DNA from: Actinoallomurus bryophytorum | Lineage (GTDB): Bacteria > Actinomycetota > Actinomycetes > Streptosporangiales > Streptosporangiaceae | Length of the DNA stretch: 64,000 bases | NCBI RefSeq assembly: GCF_006716425.1 | Contig: NZ_VFOZ01000001.1 | Span: forward strand, 4,464,001 to 4,528,000 | Direction of reading: 5' to 3' | Part shown: positions 52,550 through 61,453 of the stretch, piece by piece | How the letters are laid out: each line of letters opens with the position of its first letter | Numbering within the stretch: the stretch's first letter is position 1 | Notes under the pieces: generated by a model | Database searches by the model: none | Seen by the model: only the letters and a program-made list of their open reading frames with translations | What the model was told of the DNA's origin: nothing | Position numbers and translations under genes: made by a program

Positions 52550-53254
52550 ATGGGTGATTCCACACTGACTCTGGACGTGTTGATCGAGCAGGTGCGTACG
52601 GGCCTGGAGACGGCGCCCGTTCTCGACCGGCTCACCCGGGCCGTCGACCTGGCGACCCGGGTCAACGAGCTCGGGGAGAACCTCGTCGGCTTCTACGTCG
52701 ACGAGGCCCGCCGTGAGGGCGTCTCCTGGGCCGACATCGGAACGCGGCTGGGGGTGACCCGGCAGGCGGTGCAGAAGAGGTTCATCCCCAGCGAGGGGGG
52801 CGCCGACCGGCCCGGCTTCTGGGATCGGGCGACCGACGGTCTGCGCGAGACGGTCGGCGAGGCCCGCGAGGAGGCGCGCCGCCGCCGCAAGACCTACCTG
52901 GGCACCGAACACCTTCTCCTCGCCCTCGCCGCGCGCGAAGAGGACCCGGCGACCCGCGCGCTGGCCGCCTGCGGCGCCGGCCCCGCGACCCTGCGTGCCG
53001 CCATCGACGGGCGTGTGGGCATCCCGGCCGGCGACCCGCTCCCCGACGAGACCCCCTTCACCCGCCTGGCCCTGACCGCACTGCGCCACTCGCTGCGCGA
53101 GGCGCTGCGTGCGGGCACCGAAAGTGTGGGCACCGGGCATCTCGCCCTGGGCCTGTTCACCCTCGGAGAGGGCATGGCCCACGACGTCATGGTCAACCTC
53201 GGAGTGGGCTATGACGCCCTGCGTGAGGCGGTGGCCGCGCAGGCGGAGGCCTGA
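52550..53254 (+). CDS. HTH protein fused to a Clp-N-type repeat domain
   Basis: A 234-residue protein. Residues 1-90 contain an HTH-like segment 'VNELGENLVGFYVDEARREGVSWADIGTRLGVTRQAVQKRF', where the last part is a classical HTH. Residues 115-230 carry two Clp-N repeats ('TYLGTEHLLLALAAREEDPATRAL', 'SVGTGHLALGLFTLGEGMAHDVM') like those of ClpC. Start at ATG 52550. The tandem palindromes before it suggest autoregulation. The Clp-N part may sense a ClpC partner, or a ligand as in ClpC recognition. No ATPase domain is present. Confidence 0.87.
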   Translation: MGDSTLTLDVLIEQVRTGLETAPVLDRLTRAVDLATRVNELGENLVGFYVDEARREGVSWADIGTRLGVTRQAVQKRFIPSEGGADRPGFWDRATDGLRETVGEAREEARRRRKTYLGTEHLLLALAAREEDPATRALAACGAGPATLRAAIDGRVGIPAGDPLPDETPFTRLALTALRHSLREALRAGTESVGTGHLALGLFTLGEGMAHDVMVNLGVGYDALREAVAAQAEA

Positions 53255-53313
53255 TGCCGGCCCGACGGCCGGGACGGTAAGGTTCGTACCGAATTGGGTT
53301 CTAATATTCTGGG

Positions 53314-54114
53314 GTGGGTGCGAACGTGGGCAGCTTCGACCAGGCCACAGCGGTCCAGCGCATCGGCGAGGGCCGTTACTCCGCCGAGCTCGACGCCGAG
53401 TACGGGTTCGAGCAGGCACTCAACGGTGGCTACCTGATGGCCGTGCTGACGCGTGCCGCGCTGGACGCGGCCGGCCGCCCGCACCCGATCTCCACCAGCA
53501 CGAACTTCCTGCGGGTGGCGCGCCCGGGGCCCGCCGGGATCCACGTCGAGACGCGCAAGTCCGGGCGTACGGCCGATGTGGCGCGTGTCACGCTCATCCA
53601 GGATGACCAGCCTCTCGTCGAGGCCCTCATCACCAGCGGCACTCTCGACGGCGGCGCCGAGCCGCTCTACTCGGCGACCGTCGACGATCTCCCGCCGCTC
53701 GACGAGTGCGTCACGTACACCCATCAGGGCCTGTCCGGCTTCGCGGCACAGGTCGACATGCGTTATGACGGGGCCACGATGGGCTGGCTCGACGGGCAGC
53801 CCAGTGGACGGCCGGAGATGCGCTCCTACTTCCGCCTGCGCCGGCCGTACGAGCCGGACGGGATACTGCTCGCCCTCGCCGTTGACGCGCTGCCGCCCGT
53901 CGTGCTCAACCTCGGGCCGTCCGGCTGGTCGCCCACCGTCGAGCTGACCTGGCAGATGCGGGCCGTCCCCGCGCCCGGATGGCTGGCCCTGCACGCGTCC
54001 GGCCGCCTCGTCAGCGACGGATGGTTCGACGAGGAGGTCGAGGTCTGGGACTCCGCGGGGAAGCTCGTCGCCCAGAGCCGCCAGATCGCCCGTTCAGGAC
54101 GTAATCGCCGCTAA
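53314..54114 (+). CDS. Acyl-CoA thioesterase-like double hot-dog protein
   Basis: A 266-residue protein of the thioesterase (TesB/4HBT_3) kind: an N-terminal hot-dog with '[35 protein letters not shown]' in fragments and '[25 protein letters not shown]', then a C-terminal hot-dog with '[41 protein letters not shown]'. TAATAT six bases before GTG 53314 suggests a leaderless start; GTG 53326 is an alternative. It occupies the place of the rhomboid gene in M. tuberculosis. The acyl group is unknown. Confidence 0.88.
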   Translation: MGANVGSFDQATAVQRIGEGRYSAELDAEYGFEQALNGGYLMAVLTRAALDAAGRPHPISTSTNFLRVARPGPAGIHVETRKSGRTADVARVTLIQDDQPLVEALITSGTLDGGAEPLYSATVDDLPPLDECVTYTHQGLSGFAAQVDMRYDGATMGWLDGQPSGRPEMRSYFRLRRPYEPDGILLALAVDALPPVVLNLGPSGWSPTVELTWQMRAVPAPGWLALHASGRLVSDGWFDEEVEVWDSAGKLVAQSRQIARSGRNRR

Positions 54115-54209
54115 GGGCGCACGCGGGACCTCCGGCCCGTGGAAATACCCGTGTGACATGCAGCGCATTGGGGCGGCGTTCCCTCATGTGTTCTCTAGCC
54201 TGTGTGGTC

Positions 54210-55025
54210 ATGTCTGACGCTTCGATCGGGATTTTCGACAGCGGGGTCGGCGGGCTCACGGTCGCCCGCGCGATCCTCGACCAGCTGCCCAACGAGCCGT
54301 TGCTGTACGTCGCCGACACGGCACGGTTCCCGTACGGGCCCAAGCCGATCGCCGAAGTACGCGCGAACGCCCTCGAGGTGCTGGACCATCTCGTCGAAGA
54401 AGGCGTGAAGATGCTCGTGATCGCCTGCAACAGCGCGAGCTCGGCGGTGCTGCGCGACGCGCGTGAGCGATACCGGGTCCCGGTCGTCGAAGTCATCCAG
54501 CCCGCCGTGCGCGCGGCGGTGAGCGCGACGACCACGGGAAAGGTGGGATTGGTCGCGACTCGTGCGACGGTGACGAGCCGCGCATATGACGATGCTTTCG
54601 CTGCTGCGCCTCATGTGACACTGACAAGCGTCGCATGTCCGCGTTTTGTGGAGTTTGTGGAGCGGGGCATCACTATGGGCGACGAACTTCTCGACGTCAC
54701 ACGGGAGTATTTGGAGCCGATTCTCGACGCGGACTGTGACGCGCTCATCCTCGGATGCACGCATTACCCCTTGCTTACCGGCGTCATCTCCTATGTCGCC
54801 GGAGACGGGGTAACGCTGGTATCGAGTGCCGATGAGACCGCCAAGGATGTGTATCGAGTGCTGCAGGACCGCCGCCTGGCCCGCGCCGAGGGCTCCCCGG
54901 AACCGCGTCATCGGTTTCTCGCGACAGGGGATCCCGCGCCGTTCGGCGCACTCGGCCGCCGCTTCCTCGGCCCGGAGATCGGGCTTGTCGAATCAGCCCC
55001 CGTGGAAATTTCGTTCTCGGCATGA
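54210..55025 (+). CDS. murI: Glutamate racemase
   Basis: A 271-residue cofactor-free racemase that supplies D-glutamate for peptidoglycan. The catalytic cysteines are in VIACNSAS (near 73) and LGCTHYPLL (near 185). '[16 protein letters not shown]' and '[11 protein letters not shown]' form the substrate pocket. Start at ATG 54210, with TAGCCT eight bases upstream, which suggests a leaderless message. A short stretch around 54550-54780 has lower GC than neighbours. Gene order with the Rv1339-like hydrolase, rph and rdgB matches other actinobacteria. Confidence 0.96.
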   Translation: MSDASIGIFDSGVGGLTVARAILDQLPNEPLLYVADTARFPYGPKPIAEVRANALEVLDHLVEEGVKMLVIACNSASSAVLRDARERYRVPVVEVIQPAVRAAVSATTTGKVGLVATRATVTSRAYDDAFAAAPHVTLTSVACPRFVEFVERGITMGDELLDVTREYLEPILDADCDALILGCTHYPLLTGVISYVAGDGVTLVSSADETAKDVYRVLQDRRLARAEGSPEPRHRFLATGDPAPFGALGRRFLGPEIGLVESAPVEISFSA

Positions 55026-55199
55026 GAACTCCTCCGCGGGACACTGGAGAGGGGAGCGTCGGTCCAGGTGGATGACGCACAAAGACAAGGGTGTGCCCAC
55101 GCTGTCGGCCATCGGCGACGGCCGATGAATGCCGTGCCGCATGTCCATTCGGCATGGTTCGGCCTGTCCCGCCCTTGGATGACGTGAGGAGGCCGGCCC

Positions 55200-55949
55200 G
55201 TGCGGATAACGGTGATCGGCTGTTCGGGGAGTTTTCCTGGACCGGACAGCCCGGCGTCCTGCTATCTCGTCCAGTCGGGCGGCTTCTCGCTGCTGCTCGA
55301 CCTCGGTAGCGGGGCCCTTGGTGCACTGCAACGCCATATCGGCCTCTATGACATCGATGCGATCCTTTTTACTCATTTGCATGCGGATCACTGCCTAGAT
55401 CTCTGTGGTTATTGGGTCGCACGCCGATACGCCCCAGATGGGCTGAAACCGCGCATTCCGGTATACGGGCCGACCGGTGTCGCCGCGCGGATGGCACGCG
55501 CGTACGACCTCGATCCCGAGCCCGGCATGTCGGAAGCGTTCGATTTCCGTACCCTCGCCCCGGGCACCTTCGAACTCGGGCCGTTCACCGTGACGGCCGC
55601 GTCCATGGACCATCCCGTCGAGGCGTACGGCTTCCGCGTCGAACAGGGCGGAGTGGCGTTCGCCTACTCCGGGGACACCGGTGCGTGTGACGCTCTGGTC
55701 GATCTCGCGGACGGCGTCGACCTGCTACTGGCCGAGGCGTCGTTGCTGGAGCGTCCGGGCCTGCCGGGCGGCCTGCACCTCACCGCACGGCAGGCGGGCG
55801 AGCATGCCGCGCGGGCGGACGCGAAACGGCTCGTACTCACCCATCTCGTGCCTTGGAACGACAACGGCCACAGTCTCGCGGAGGCGAAGGCCAGTGGTTA
55901 CCGGGGCCAGATCGAGCTGGCCTGTCAGGGGGCCGTGTACGACCTGTAG
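55200..55949 (+). CDS. MBL-fold hydrolase, Rv1339-like cyclic-nucleotide phosphodiesterase
   Basis: A 249-residue metallo-beta-lactamase-fold enzyme starting at GTG after AGGAGG. The metal motif is [14 protein letters not shown] near residue 60, followed by histidine in [11 protein letters not shown], aspartate in [10 protein letters not shown] and histidine in [11 protein letters not shown]. This is the atypical class II phosphodiesterase group that includes mycobacterial Rv1339, reported to hydrolyse cAMP. The 174 bases before it contain only the short frame starting near 55070, not convincing as a gene. Confidence 0.92.
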   Translation: MRITVIGCSGSFPGPDSPASCYLVQSGGFSLLLDLGSGALGALQRHIGLYDIDAILFTHLHADHCLDLCGYWVARRYAPDGLKPRIPVYGPTGVAARMARAYDLDPEPGMSEAFDFRTLAPGTFELGPFTVTAASMDHPVEAYGFRVEQGGVAFAYSGDTGACDALVDLADGVDLLLAEASLLERPGLPGGLHLTARQAGEHAARADAKRLVLTHLVPWNDNGHSLAEAKASGYRGQIELACQGAVYDL

Positions 55950-56004
55950 TGACCGTGAGACGGGCCGCCGCGAGCGGCGGTCCGGTCTCGATAGGGTTGG
56001 CGGC

Positions 56005-56724
56005 ATGGCACGACCCGATGATCGCCTCGCTGACCAACTTCGCCCCGTCACCATCCGTCGCGGATGGCTCACCCACGCGGAGGGCTCGGTCCTCGTGGAG
56101 TTCGGGGGCACGCGCGTCCTGTGCGCCGCCACGGTGCAGAGCTCGGTGCCGCGATGGCGCCGCGACTCCGGCCTCGGCTGGGTCACCGCCGAGTACGCCA
56201 TGCTGCCGCGGGCGACGACCACCCGGAACGACCGTGAGTCGGTCCGAGGCAAGATCGGTGGCCGTACGCACGAGATCTCGCGGCTCGTCGGCCGGTCCCT
56301 GCGGGCCTGCGTCGACTACAAGGCCCTGGGCGAGAACACCATCCTGCTCGACTGCGACGTCCTGGAGGCCGACGGCGGCACGCGTACCGCCGCGATCACC
56401 GGCGCGTACGTCGCCCTGGCCGACGCGATCTCCTGGATGCGCGACCGCAAGATGATCAAGACCAGCCCGCTGGTCGGCTCGGTCGCCGCCGTGAGCGTGG
56501 GCATCGTGGACGGGGAGCCCCGGCTCGACCTGTGCTACGAGGAGGACGTCGCGGCCGAGACCGACATGAACGTCGTGTGCACCGGCGACGGCCGTTTCGT
56601 CGAGGTGCAGGGCACCGCCGAGGGCCAGCCGTTCGACCGTGCCGAGCTCGACGCGCTGCTCGACCTGGCGGCCGGCGGCTGCGCCGACCTCACACGGATC
56701 CAGCAGGAGGCCCTGGGCTCGTGA
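56005..56724 (+). CDS. rph: Ribonuclease PH
   Basis: A 239-residue phosphorolytic exoribonuclease that trims tRNA 3' ends. Landmarks are '[19 protein letters not shown]', '[14 protein letters not shown]', '[19 protein letters not shown]', '[27 protein letters not shown]' and '[14 protein letters not shown]'. TAGGGT lies seven bases before ATG 56005 and no ribosome site is seen, so the message is probably leaderless. The stop overlaps the rdgB GTG start (GTGA). Confidence 0.96.
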   Translation: MARPDDRLADQLRPVTIRRGWLTHAEGSVLVEFGGTRVLCAATVQSSVPRWRRDSGLGWVTAEYAMLPRATTTRNDRESVRGKIGGRTHEISRLVGRSLRACVDYKALGENTILLDCDVLEADGGTRTAAITGAYVALADAISWMRDRKMIKTSPLVGSVAAVSVGIVDGEPRLDLCYEEDVAAETDMNVVCTGDGRFVEVQGTAEGQPFDRAELDALLDLAAGGCADLTRIQQEALGS

Positions 56725-57299
56725 AGATCGTCCTTGCCACCCGTAACCAGGGCAAGATCGTCGAACTCCGCCGGATCCTGGACGATATCGACGTGGTCGG
56801 CCTGGAGGAGTTCCCCGACGCTCCGGACGTCCCGGAGACCGAGCTGACCTTCGAGGGCAACGCGCTGCTCAAGGCCCGCGCGATCGCCGCGCACACCGGC
56901 CTGCCCGCGGTCGCCGACGACTCCGGCCTGTGCGTCGACGCGCTGGGGGGAATGCCCGGGATCTTCTCGGCCCGCTGGTCGGGCCGGCACGGCGACGACG
57001 AGGCCAACCTCGACCTGCTGCTCGGCCAGCTGTCCGACGTCGCGCCGGAGCACCGGGGCGCCCGCTTCGTGTGCGTGGCCGCCATCGCGTGGCCGTCGGG
57101 GGAGGAAGACGCGGTCGAGGGCCACCTGACGGGCCACGTCATCGGCGAACGCCGGGGCACCAACGGCTTCGGCTACGACCCGATCTTCGTCCCGGACGAC
57201 GAGACCCGTACGACGGCGGAGCTGTCGCCGGACGAAAAGGACGCCATCAGCCACCGAGGCAAGGCCTTCCGCGCCCTCGCCGCCCGCCTGCACGCGTGA
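56721..57299 (+). CDS. rdgB: XTP/dITP diphosphatase (HAM1/RdgB)
   Basis: A 192-residue house-cleaning pyrophosphatase that removes non-canonical purine nucleotides. The phosphate-binding start is [14 protein letters not shown], then '[32 protein letters not shown]', '[14 protein letters not shown]' and '[11 protein letters not shown]'. It starts at GTG 56721 overlapping the rph stop, so translation is coupled. It ends the conserved murI-Rv1339-rph-rdgB run; degraded sequence follows. Confidence 0.96.
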   Translation: MKIVLATRNQGKIVELRRILDDIDVVGLEEFPDAPDVPETELTFEGNALLKARAIAAHTGLPAVADDSGLCVDALGGMPGIFSARWSGRHGDDEANLDLLLGQLSDVAPEHRGARFVCVAAIAWPSGEEDAVEGHLTGHVIGERRGTNGFGYDPIFVPDDETRTTAELSPDEKDAISHRGKAFRALAARLHA

Positions 57300-57610
57300 A
57301 CCCACCCGCGCGGGTGTGGGCCGGTGTTGGCTCACGTTCGCGCGGAGCCTCGGTGAGTGCGGTACGGGTGCGCCGGAGGTGCCCGGCGGCGCGCTCTGAT
57401 CACGTCGGCCTTTGGCGGCGGGGTGTACGCGAGGTCGGCGACCGACGCGCGTCAGGCACCGTCGAGGCGCGCCTGGCGCTTGGCCCCAGAGCGCGCCGTC
57501 GCCTCATCCTGACCGGCACCCCTGCGCCCACGGTGCGAAGGACTTGGAGAACCTCTTCAGCCTTGTCTGGCCAGGTCAAGGCCGCCGGACACTAATCCGC
57601 GCCGTCGCGG
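57300..57610. other. 311-base degraded gap after rdgB
   Basis: No intact gene. Two adjacent frames can be joined as RRLILTGTP then AKDLENLFSLVWPGQGR, which resembles the motif III region of SNF2-type helicases. It is short, frame-shifted and unsupported on either side, so it is recorded only as a possible helicase remnant. Confidence 0.35.
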
Positions 57611-58208
57611 GTGGCGATCTCCGACGCCCTGCGCAACGACCGGCTCATCCTCGAGGCGGCGGCACGAGGCCTGGCCGAGGACCCCAAGGCCACGATGCAG
57701 CGCATCGCCGACGAGGCGGGCGTGGCGAGGCTCACCGTCTACCGCCGCTACCACGACCGCGAGGCACTACGCCGTGCGATCTTCGAGGCCGCCGCGGCCG
57801 AGGCCCAGCAGGTCATCCCCGATCCGCTGGGAGACGACCTGGATCCCGTGGGGCGCACTGCGCACTCTCATCATCGAAAGGGCCGCCATCGCCCAGCGCT
57901 ATCCGCTGCTGTCCGTCGGAACCGACCTGCAACCCCTGCCGTCGGACGTCCGGCGCCCTTCCACTCCGCCCCAGGCCAGAGCCATGCAACAGGCGGTCCT
58001 CGCGGCTCGTACGGCGAGGACGGCGGCAGGGCCGCCTGCGATCCGACCTGCCGCCGGAACTGCTGCCCCAGGCCATCGCCGGCACCCTCCGGATCGCACT
58101 GAGGTTCGCCCGGAGCCTCGGCACCGCTCCGGAGCTCATCGGGGCCTAGGTGGCCGACCTCCTCCTGCACGGCTTCGCCCTGGATCCTCCGGACGACCAC
58201 ACGCCTTA
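57611..58208 (+). pseudogene. TetR regulator pseudogene, several frame breaks
   Basis: A GTG start gives 'AISDALRNDRLILEAAARGLAED', then IADEAGVARLTVYRRYHDRE, a good TetR helix-turn-helix, to about 57840. The frame then has to change to continue as PWGALRTLIIERAAIAQRYPLLSVG, and again near 58000 for LRSDLPPELLPQAIAGTLRIA. A stop interrupts before VADLLLHGFALDPP. Pieces are collinear, so this was one gene of about 190-200 residues. It no longer encodes an intact regulator unless the breaks are sequencing errors. Confidence 0.75.
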
Positions 58209-58229
58209 GTGGTCTGAGTCGTAAGTCCT
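58208..58229 (+). repeat. Left 22-bp direct repeat flanking the SUKH gene
   Basis: AGTGGTCTGAGTCGTAAGTCCT; matches 58920-58941 at 20 of 22 positions. It lies at the end of the TetR pseudogene, seven bases after a possible stop. Confidence 0.8.
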
Positions 58230-58329
58230 TCGGGGGTGGATTCCCCGGTGTCGCGCGCCGATGCGGGTGCCGTGGTGGCCGCTGGTCCAGAATGACGCGT
58301 GGAACTTCTCGGAGGAGAGGAACGCTGAT

Positions 58330-58920
58330 GTGACGGACATGTCTGTTGGGGATGCGCCGCGCACCGCTGAGGACTGGCGTGCCTATCTGGTCGAGTACGG
58401 CGGGGTGTATGTGCGGACCGCGAACGAGTACGTACGCCCACGCCTGACCGCCGAGCAGATCGAGAGCCACTGGCTGGGTGCCGCGCCCGTGGACGTGCGA
58501 ACCATCGCGGCCACCGAGCAGCGCCTGGGCATCCGGTTCCCGCCCAGCCTGCGGGCCTTCCTGACCGTCACCGACGGCTGGCAGGGGGTCGGCGGGTGGG
58601 TCGATGAGGTCAGTCCTTGCGCCGAGATTGACTGGCTGCGCAACACCGGCATGGGTGAGGACCTGATCGGCGTCTACGCCGAGGTGGAGCAGGAGGACAG
58701 CGAGCCCAATGAGCTGCTCGCGCTGTTCCGGCGTGCCTTGGTGATCACCAGCGGTGAGGATTTGTGGCTGCTCGATCCCACCACGATTCACCCGGACGGC
58801 GAGTGGAGCGCCTACGAGTTCGCGCCCAAATACGGGGAGGCCGAGGAGTACCCGAGCTTTGCCGAACTGTTCCACGCGAGCAAGGATCGGATGATCAGGC
58901 TCGCCGAAAACGAGAACTAA
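58330..58920 (+). CDS. SMI1/KNR4 (SUKH) family protein
   Basis: A 196-residue protein starting at GTG 58330 after GGAGAGGA; ATG 58339 is an alternative. It has the SUKH core 'VDVRTIAATEQRLGIRFPPSLRAFLTVTDGWQGVGGWVDEV' in fragments, with the family's 'P.SL..FL...NGW' helix-turn, and 'LFRRALVITSGEDLWLLDP'. SUKH proteins often serve as immunity proteins to polymorphic toxins. No toxin gene is adjacent. A 22-bp repeat copy begins at its last stop-codon base, so the gene sits inside a repeat-bounded 0.7-kb segment. Confidence 0.88.
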   Translation: MTDMSVGDAPRTAEDWRAYLVEYGGVYVRTANEYVRPRLTAEQIESHWLGAAPVDVRTIAATEQRLGIRFPPSLRAFLTVTDGWQGVGGWVDEVSPCAEIDWLRNTGMGEDLIGVYAEVEQEDSEPNELLALFRRALVITSGEDLWLLDPTTIHPDGEWSAYEFAPKYGEAEEYPSFAELFHASKDRMIRLAENEN

Positions 58921-58941
58921 GTGGTCTGAGTAGTTAGTCCT
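58920..58941 (+). repeat. Right 22-bp direct repeat flanking the SUKH gene
   Basis: AGTGGTCTGAGTAGTTAGTCCT; its first base is the last base of the SUKH stop codon. The 100 bases beyond it, up to the transposase remnant, show no gene. Confidence 0.8.
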
Positions 58942-59047
58942 CGTTTTCAGGCCATGGTTGGCAGAGCAGGCTGATCCTCGTGTTCGGGGCCGGGTTCTGT
59001 TTGTTCGTGTCGCTCGATCCGGGCTAGACGAGTCTTTCCGAATGTGG

Positions 59048-59520
59048 TCAGTGATCGTAGGCGGTCAGTGAGCGGGTGATCGCTTGGCCGGTCTGGAAGT
59101 TGTGCCAGATCGCGGCGGCCGGTGCCGGCACGCGTTGCGCGACAAGTACGGCGACGCCCTCGACGGTGCGTGCACCGTGTTGTTCCAGGTCGAGCTGGCC
59201 TTTGAGGGTGTCGTTCACCGATTCGATGAGCTGGCGGACCTTTTTGAGTATCGGTTCGCCGGCTCGCCTGATCTCGTCCTTGCGGGAGGGCCGCAGGAGC
59301 GTGATGCCCGGTGTGGACAGTGACCGTTCGAAGGACTTGGATGTGAGCCCTTGTCGCTGATCAGCAACAGGCCTGGCCGCTCGCGCACCAGGTCGGCATC
59401 GACGGTGAGCATCGCGTCCAGCACCTCCCGTTCACCGAGCTTGGGATCGGCCAGTGCCCACAGGATCGGCATCCCGGCCGGGATGCACACCAGATAGAGG
59501 CGTAGTCCCCAAAAAGAACG
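59048..59520 (-). pseudogene. IS982-family transposase fragment, truncated and frame-shifted
   Basis: Read leftwards, 'RSFWGLRLYLVCIPAGMPIL' and WALADPKLGEREVLDAMLTVDADLVRERPGLLLISDKG run in one frame. After a frame break near 59345 the sequence continues as FERSLSTPGITLLRPSRKDE and ends in QLIESVNDTLKGQLDLEQHG and TRSLTAYDH with a stop at 59048. This is the C-terminal two-thirds of an IS982 transposase, lacking the N-terminus. Its upstream end is fused to the sequence TAGGGCGTGT, which matches the MITE terminus at 51 kb and supplies the stop of the neighbouring gene. Confidence 0.85.
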
Positions 59521-59527
59521 ACACGCC

Positions 59528-60481
59528 CTAACGGGGTGGGACGCGCAGGCGGATGTCGGTGCCGGTCGGGCCGGTGCGGAGTTGGACCAGCGGGCACAGC
59601 ATGCGGACGCCCCACAGGCCGAAGCCCGCGCGTACCAGGGGGTCCGGAGGCAGGAAGCCCGGCAGGCCCTCCGGCCGCCAGTGGCCGCCGTCCGTCACGT
59701 CGACCACCAGGTCGCCGCCGTCGGCCCAGGTGCGGCAGGTGACCGGGGGGAGGCCGTGCCGGATCGCGTTGGTGGCGACCTCGGTGGTGGCGACGAGCAG
59801 ATCGTGCAGGCGGGCCGACGTGATGCCGTGGTCCTCGGCGTGGCCGCCGACGAAGGCCCGTAGTGCGCACAGGTCGATGCTGTCGACCGGCATCGCGCGT
59901 GCGTCCGGCGGGACCGGGGGCAGCGGAGGGCGGTCGACCTCGGCGTAGACCGCGTGAGGATCGCGGTAGGCGTCGTTGACGTGCGGGCCGGCGCCGCCGA
60001 CCAGCTCGGGGTGGGTGTGCAGCACGCCGTCGAGGACGTCCGGCGCGATCAGGCGCCGGTCGTACATGCACAGCACGGCCGCGTCCACGTCGGCGAACGC
60101 CTGGTTGACGATCGACTCGTACCGGGTCCATTCGGCGATCTCGGCGGGCGTGCGGGCCTTCCAGCCGGGCTCGGCCAGCGCGCGGATGCGCGTCGCGGGA
60201 TGGTCGTCGATGAAGGAGCTGTAGGCGGCGATGGTGCGCGTCGGATGGGAGTACCAGTGGGCGGCGTCGCGGAACTCCAGGGCGTCGGCGCGAGCGCCCA
60301 GCGCGTGGCGGAGCCTGACCTCGGTGGCGGCCGGGATGACGGCGAGTACGGCCTCGCCGGCCTCGAGCCCCTCGACCAGGAACGGTATCGCCGCCGCGAG
60401 ATAGGACTCGTCGCCGGAGTGGAGCATGGCCCGGTGGACGAGCCTGGTGTGGGGGGAGTCGCTGTGGGGGGACATCGTCAC
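59528..60481 (-). CDS. MEDS-domain protein fused to anti-sigma-type HATPase
   Basis: A 317-residue protein. Residues 12-190 form a MEDS (DcmR-like sensory) domain ('HRAMLHSGDESYLAAAIPFLVEGLEAGEAVLAVIPAA', 'IDDHPATRIRALAEPGW', 'YESIVNQAFA'). Residues 205-315 are an HATPase_c_2 kinase of the anti-sigma kind, with N-box TTEVATNAIRHG, G1 DVTDGG and G2 GFGLWGVRML. Such fusions (RsbA-like) are thought to control partner-switching. The start overlaps the upstream MEDS-STAS gene's stop (ATGA). The TAG stop is part of TAGGGCGTGT from an insertion end. Confidence 0.9.
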   Translation of the reverse strand: MTMSPHSDSPHTRLVHRAMLHSGDESYLAAAIPFLVEGLEAGEAVLAVIPAATEVRLRHALGARADALEFRDAAHWYSHPTRTIAAYSSFIDDHPATRIRALAEPGWKARTPAEIAEWTRYESIVNQAFADVDAAVLCMYDRRLIAPDVLDGVLHTHPELVGGAGPHVNDAYRDPHAVYAEVDRPPLPPVPPDARAMPVDSIDLCALRAFVGGHAEDHGITSARLHDLLVATTEVATNAIRHGLPPVTCRTWADGGDLVVDVTDGGHWRPEGLPGFLPPDPLVRAGFGLWGVRMLCPLVQLRTGPTGTDIRLRVPPR

Positions 60482-61359
60482 GACGCCTCACCGTTGCCGA
60501 TCTTCAGCCAGGGGAGCATCGGCCCTCCGACGAGCTGTACGACCTCGGTGAGGTCGGGTGAGGGATCGTCGAGTATCAGGCTGCCGTGCGCGGCCATGCG
60601 CATCGCCGCGCCGGCCATCATGCTCAGCGCGCCCAGGTCGATGAACCTCAGGTCACGGACATTGAGGTGAATGTCGCCGCCCAGCGCCGTCACGGCATGC
60701 AGGGCCTCGGCGAACACGGTGTGCCGCGCGCCGTCCAGCTCGCCCTTGAGATGCAGGCCGCGTGGCGAGAACGTGCGGGTTATGGTCAGGACTCCATCGT
60801 CGAAGTCTGGATCGGCGCCCACGAGAACCTCGTGTGTCTCCTTGAGTGCGGTGAGCTCGTCGCGTGTGCAGGAGCGCCGGTCGATCTGGCATATCGCCAT
60901 CGCCGTGGTGCTGGGTGCGATGGCCGCGTCTAACCCGGCCTCGCAGTCCAGCACTCGGTCTCGGCCGCTCCGCTGCCGGATCGCCCAGGTCATGTCCGCC
61001 GTCACACGGACTCCGCGGAACCGGTCCCGTTCGGCACGGGCCAGCACGTCTTCCAGAGAGGCGACCATCCGCGCGGGATCGAAGACCCCGGCGGTCAGGC
61101 ATGCCTCCGCGCGCGGAAGGATCGCGAGCTGCCCCGTGCGCAGGTAGGTCTCGGGATTGAGCTCGCGGGTGGTCCGCAGGCCCGGCAGATCCCGCGGATC
61201 GGCATCGGTGATGTAGATGACCTTGTCCGCGGTCATCAGCCCGTCGCGGAGGAAGGTGCCCACGACGTGCTCCTGCTCCTCACGACTGGAGTAGGAGAAC
61301 CACGCATGGTCTCCGGGCAGCATCTTGCCGACGGATCGTTCGGCGAACCAGCTCTCCAT
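60478..61359 (-). CDS. MEDS-domain protein with C-terminal STAS-like domain
   Basis: A 293-residue protein from ATG 61359, preceded by GTGGAG; a longer frame upstream is not supported. Residues 15-185 are a MEDS domain ('LPGDHAWFSYSSREEQEHVVGTFLRDGL', 'VIYITDADPRDLPG'). Residues 200-290 are STAS-like ('LTITRTFSPRGLHLKGELDGARHTVFAEALHAV', 'DIHLNVRDLRFIDLGALSMMAGAA'), with a serine-free anti-sigma-antagonist centre (FIDLGAL in place of FIDSSGL). The missing phosphorylatable serine is odd. It overlaps the downstream HATPase gene, making a sensor-antagonist and sensor-kinase pair. Confidence 0.88.
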   Translation of the reverse strand: MESWFAERSVGKMLPGDHAWFSYSSREEQEHVVGTFLRDGLMTADKVIYITDADPRDLPGLRTTRELNPETYLRTGQLAILPRAEACLTAGVFDPARMVASLEDVLARAERDRFRGVRVTADMTWAIRQRSGRDRVLDCEAGLDAAIAPSTTAMAICQIDRRSCTRDELTALKETHEVLVGADPDFDDGVLTITRTFSPRGLHLKGELDGARHTVFAEALHAVTALGGDIHLNVRDLRFIDLGALSMMAGAAMRMAAHGSLILDDPSPDLTEVVQLVGGPMLPWLKIGNGEAS

Positions 61360-61453
61360 AGGCTCCACCCCGCGCGGCGATCGGCAGGCACATACAGCAT
61401 AAGGCCATGAACTCAGCGTGACGATGCCTTCACCCATACCGATTTCGTCAGGC

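Noticed and set aside
55080-55199. Small frame between murI and the Rv1339-like gene
   Set aside because: A frame of about 39 residues from a GTG near 55070 has no clear ribosome site or family resemblance; evidence is too weak to list as a gene.
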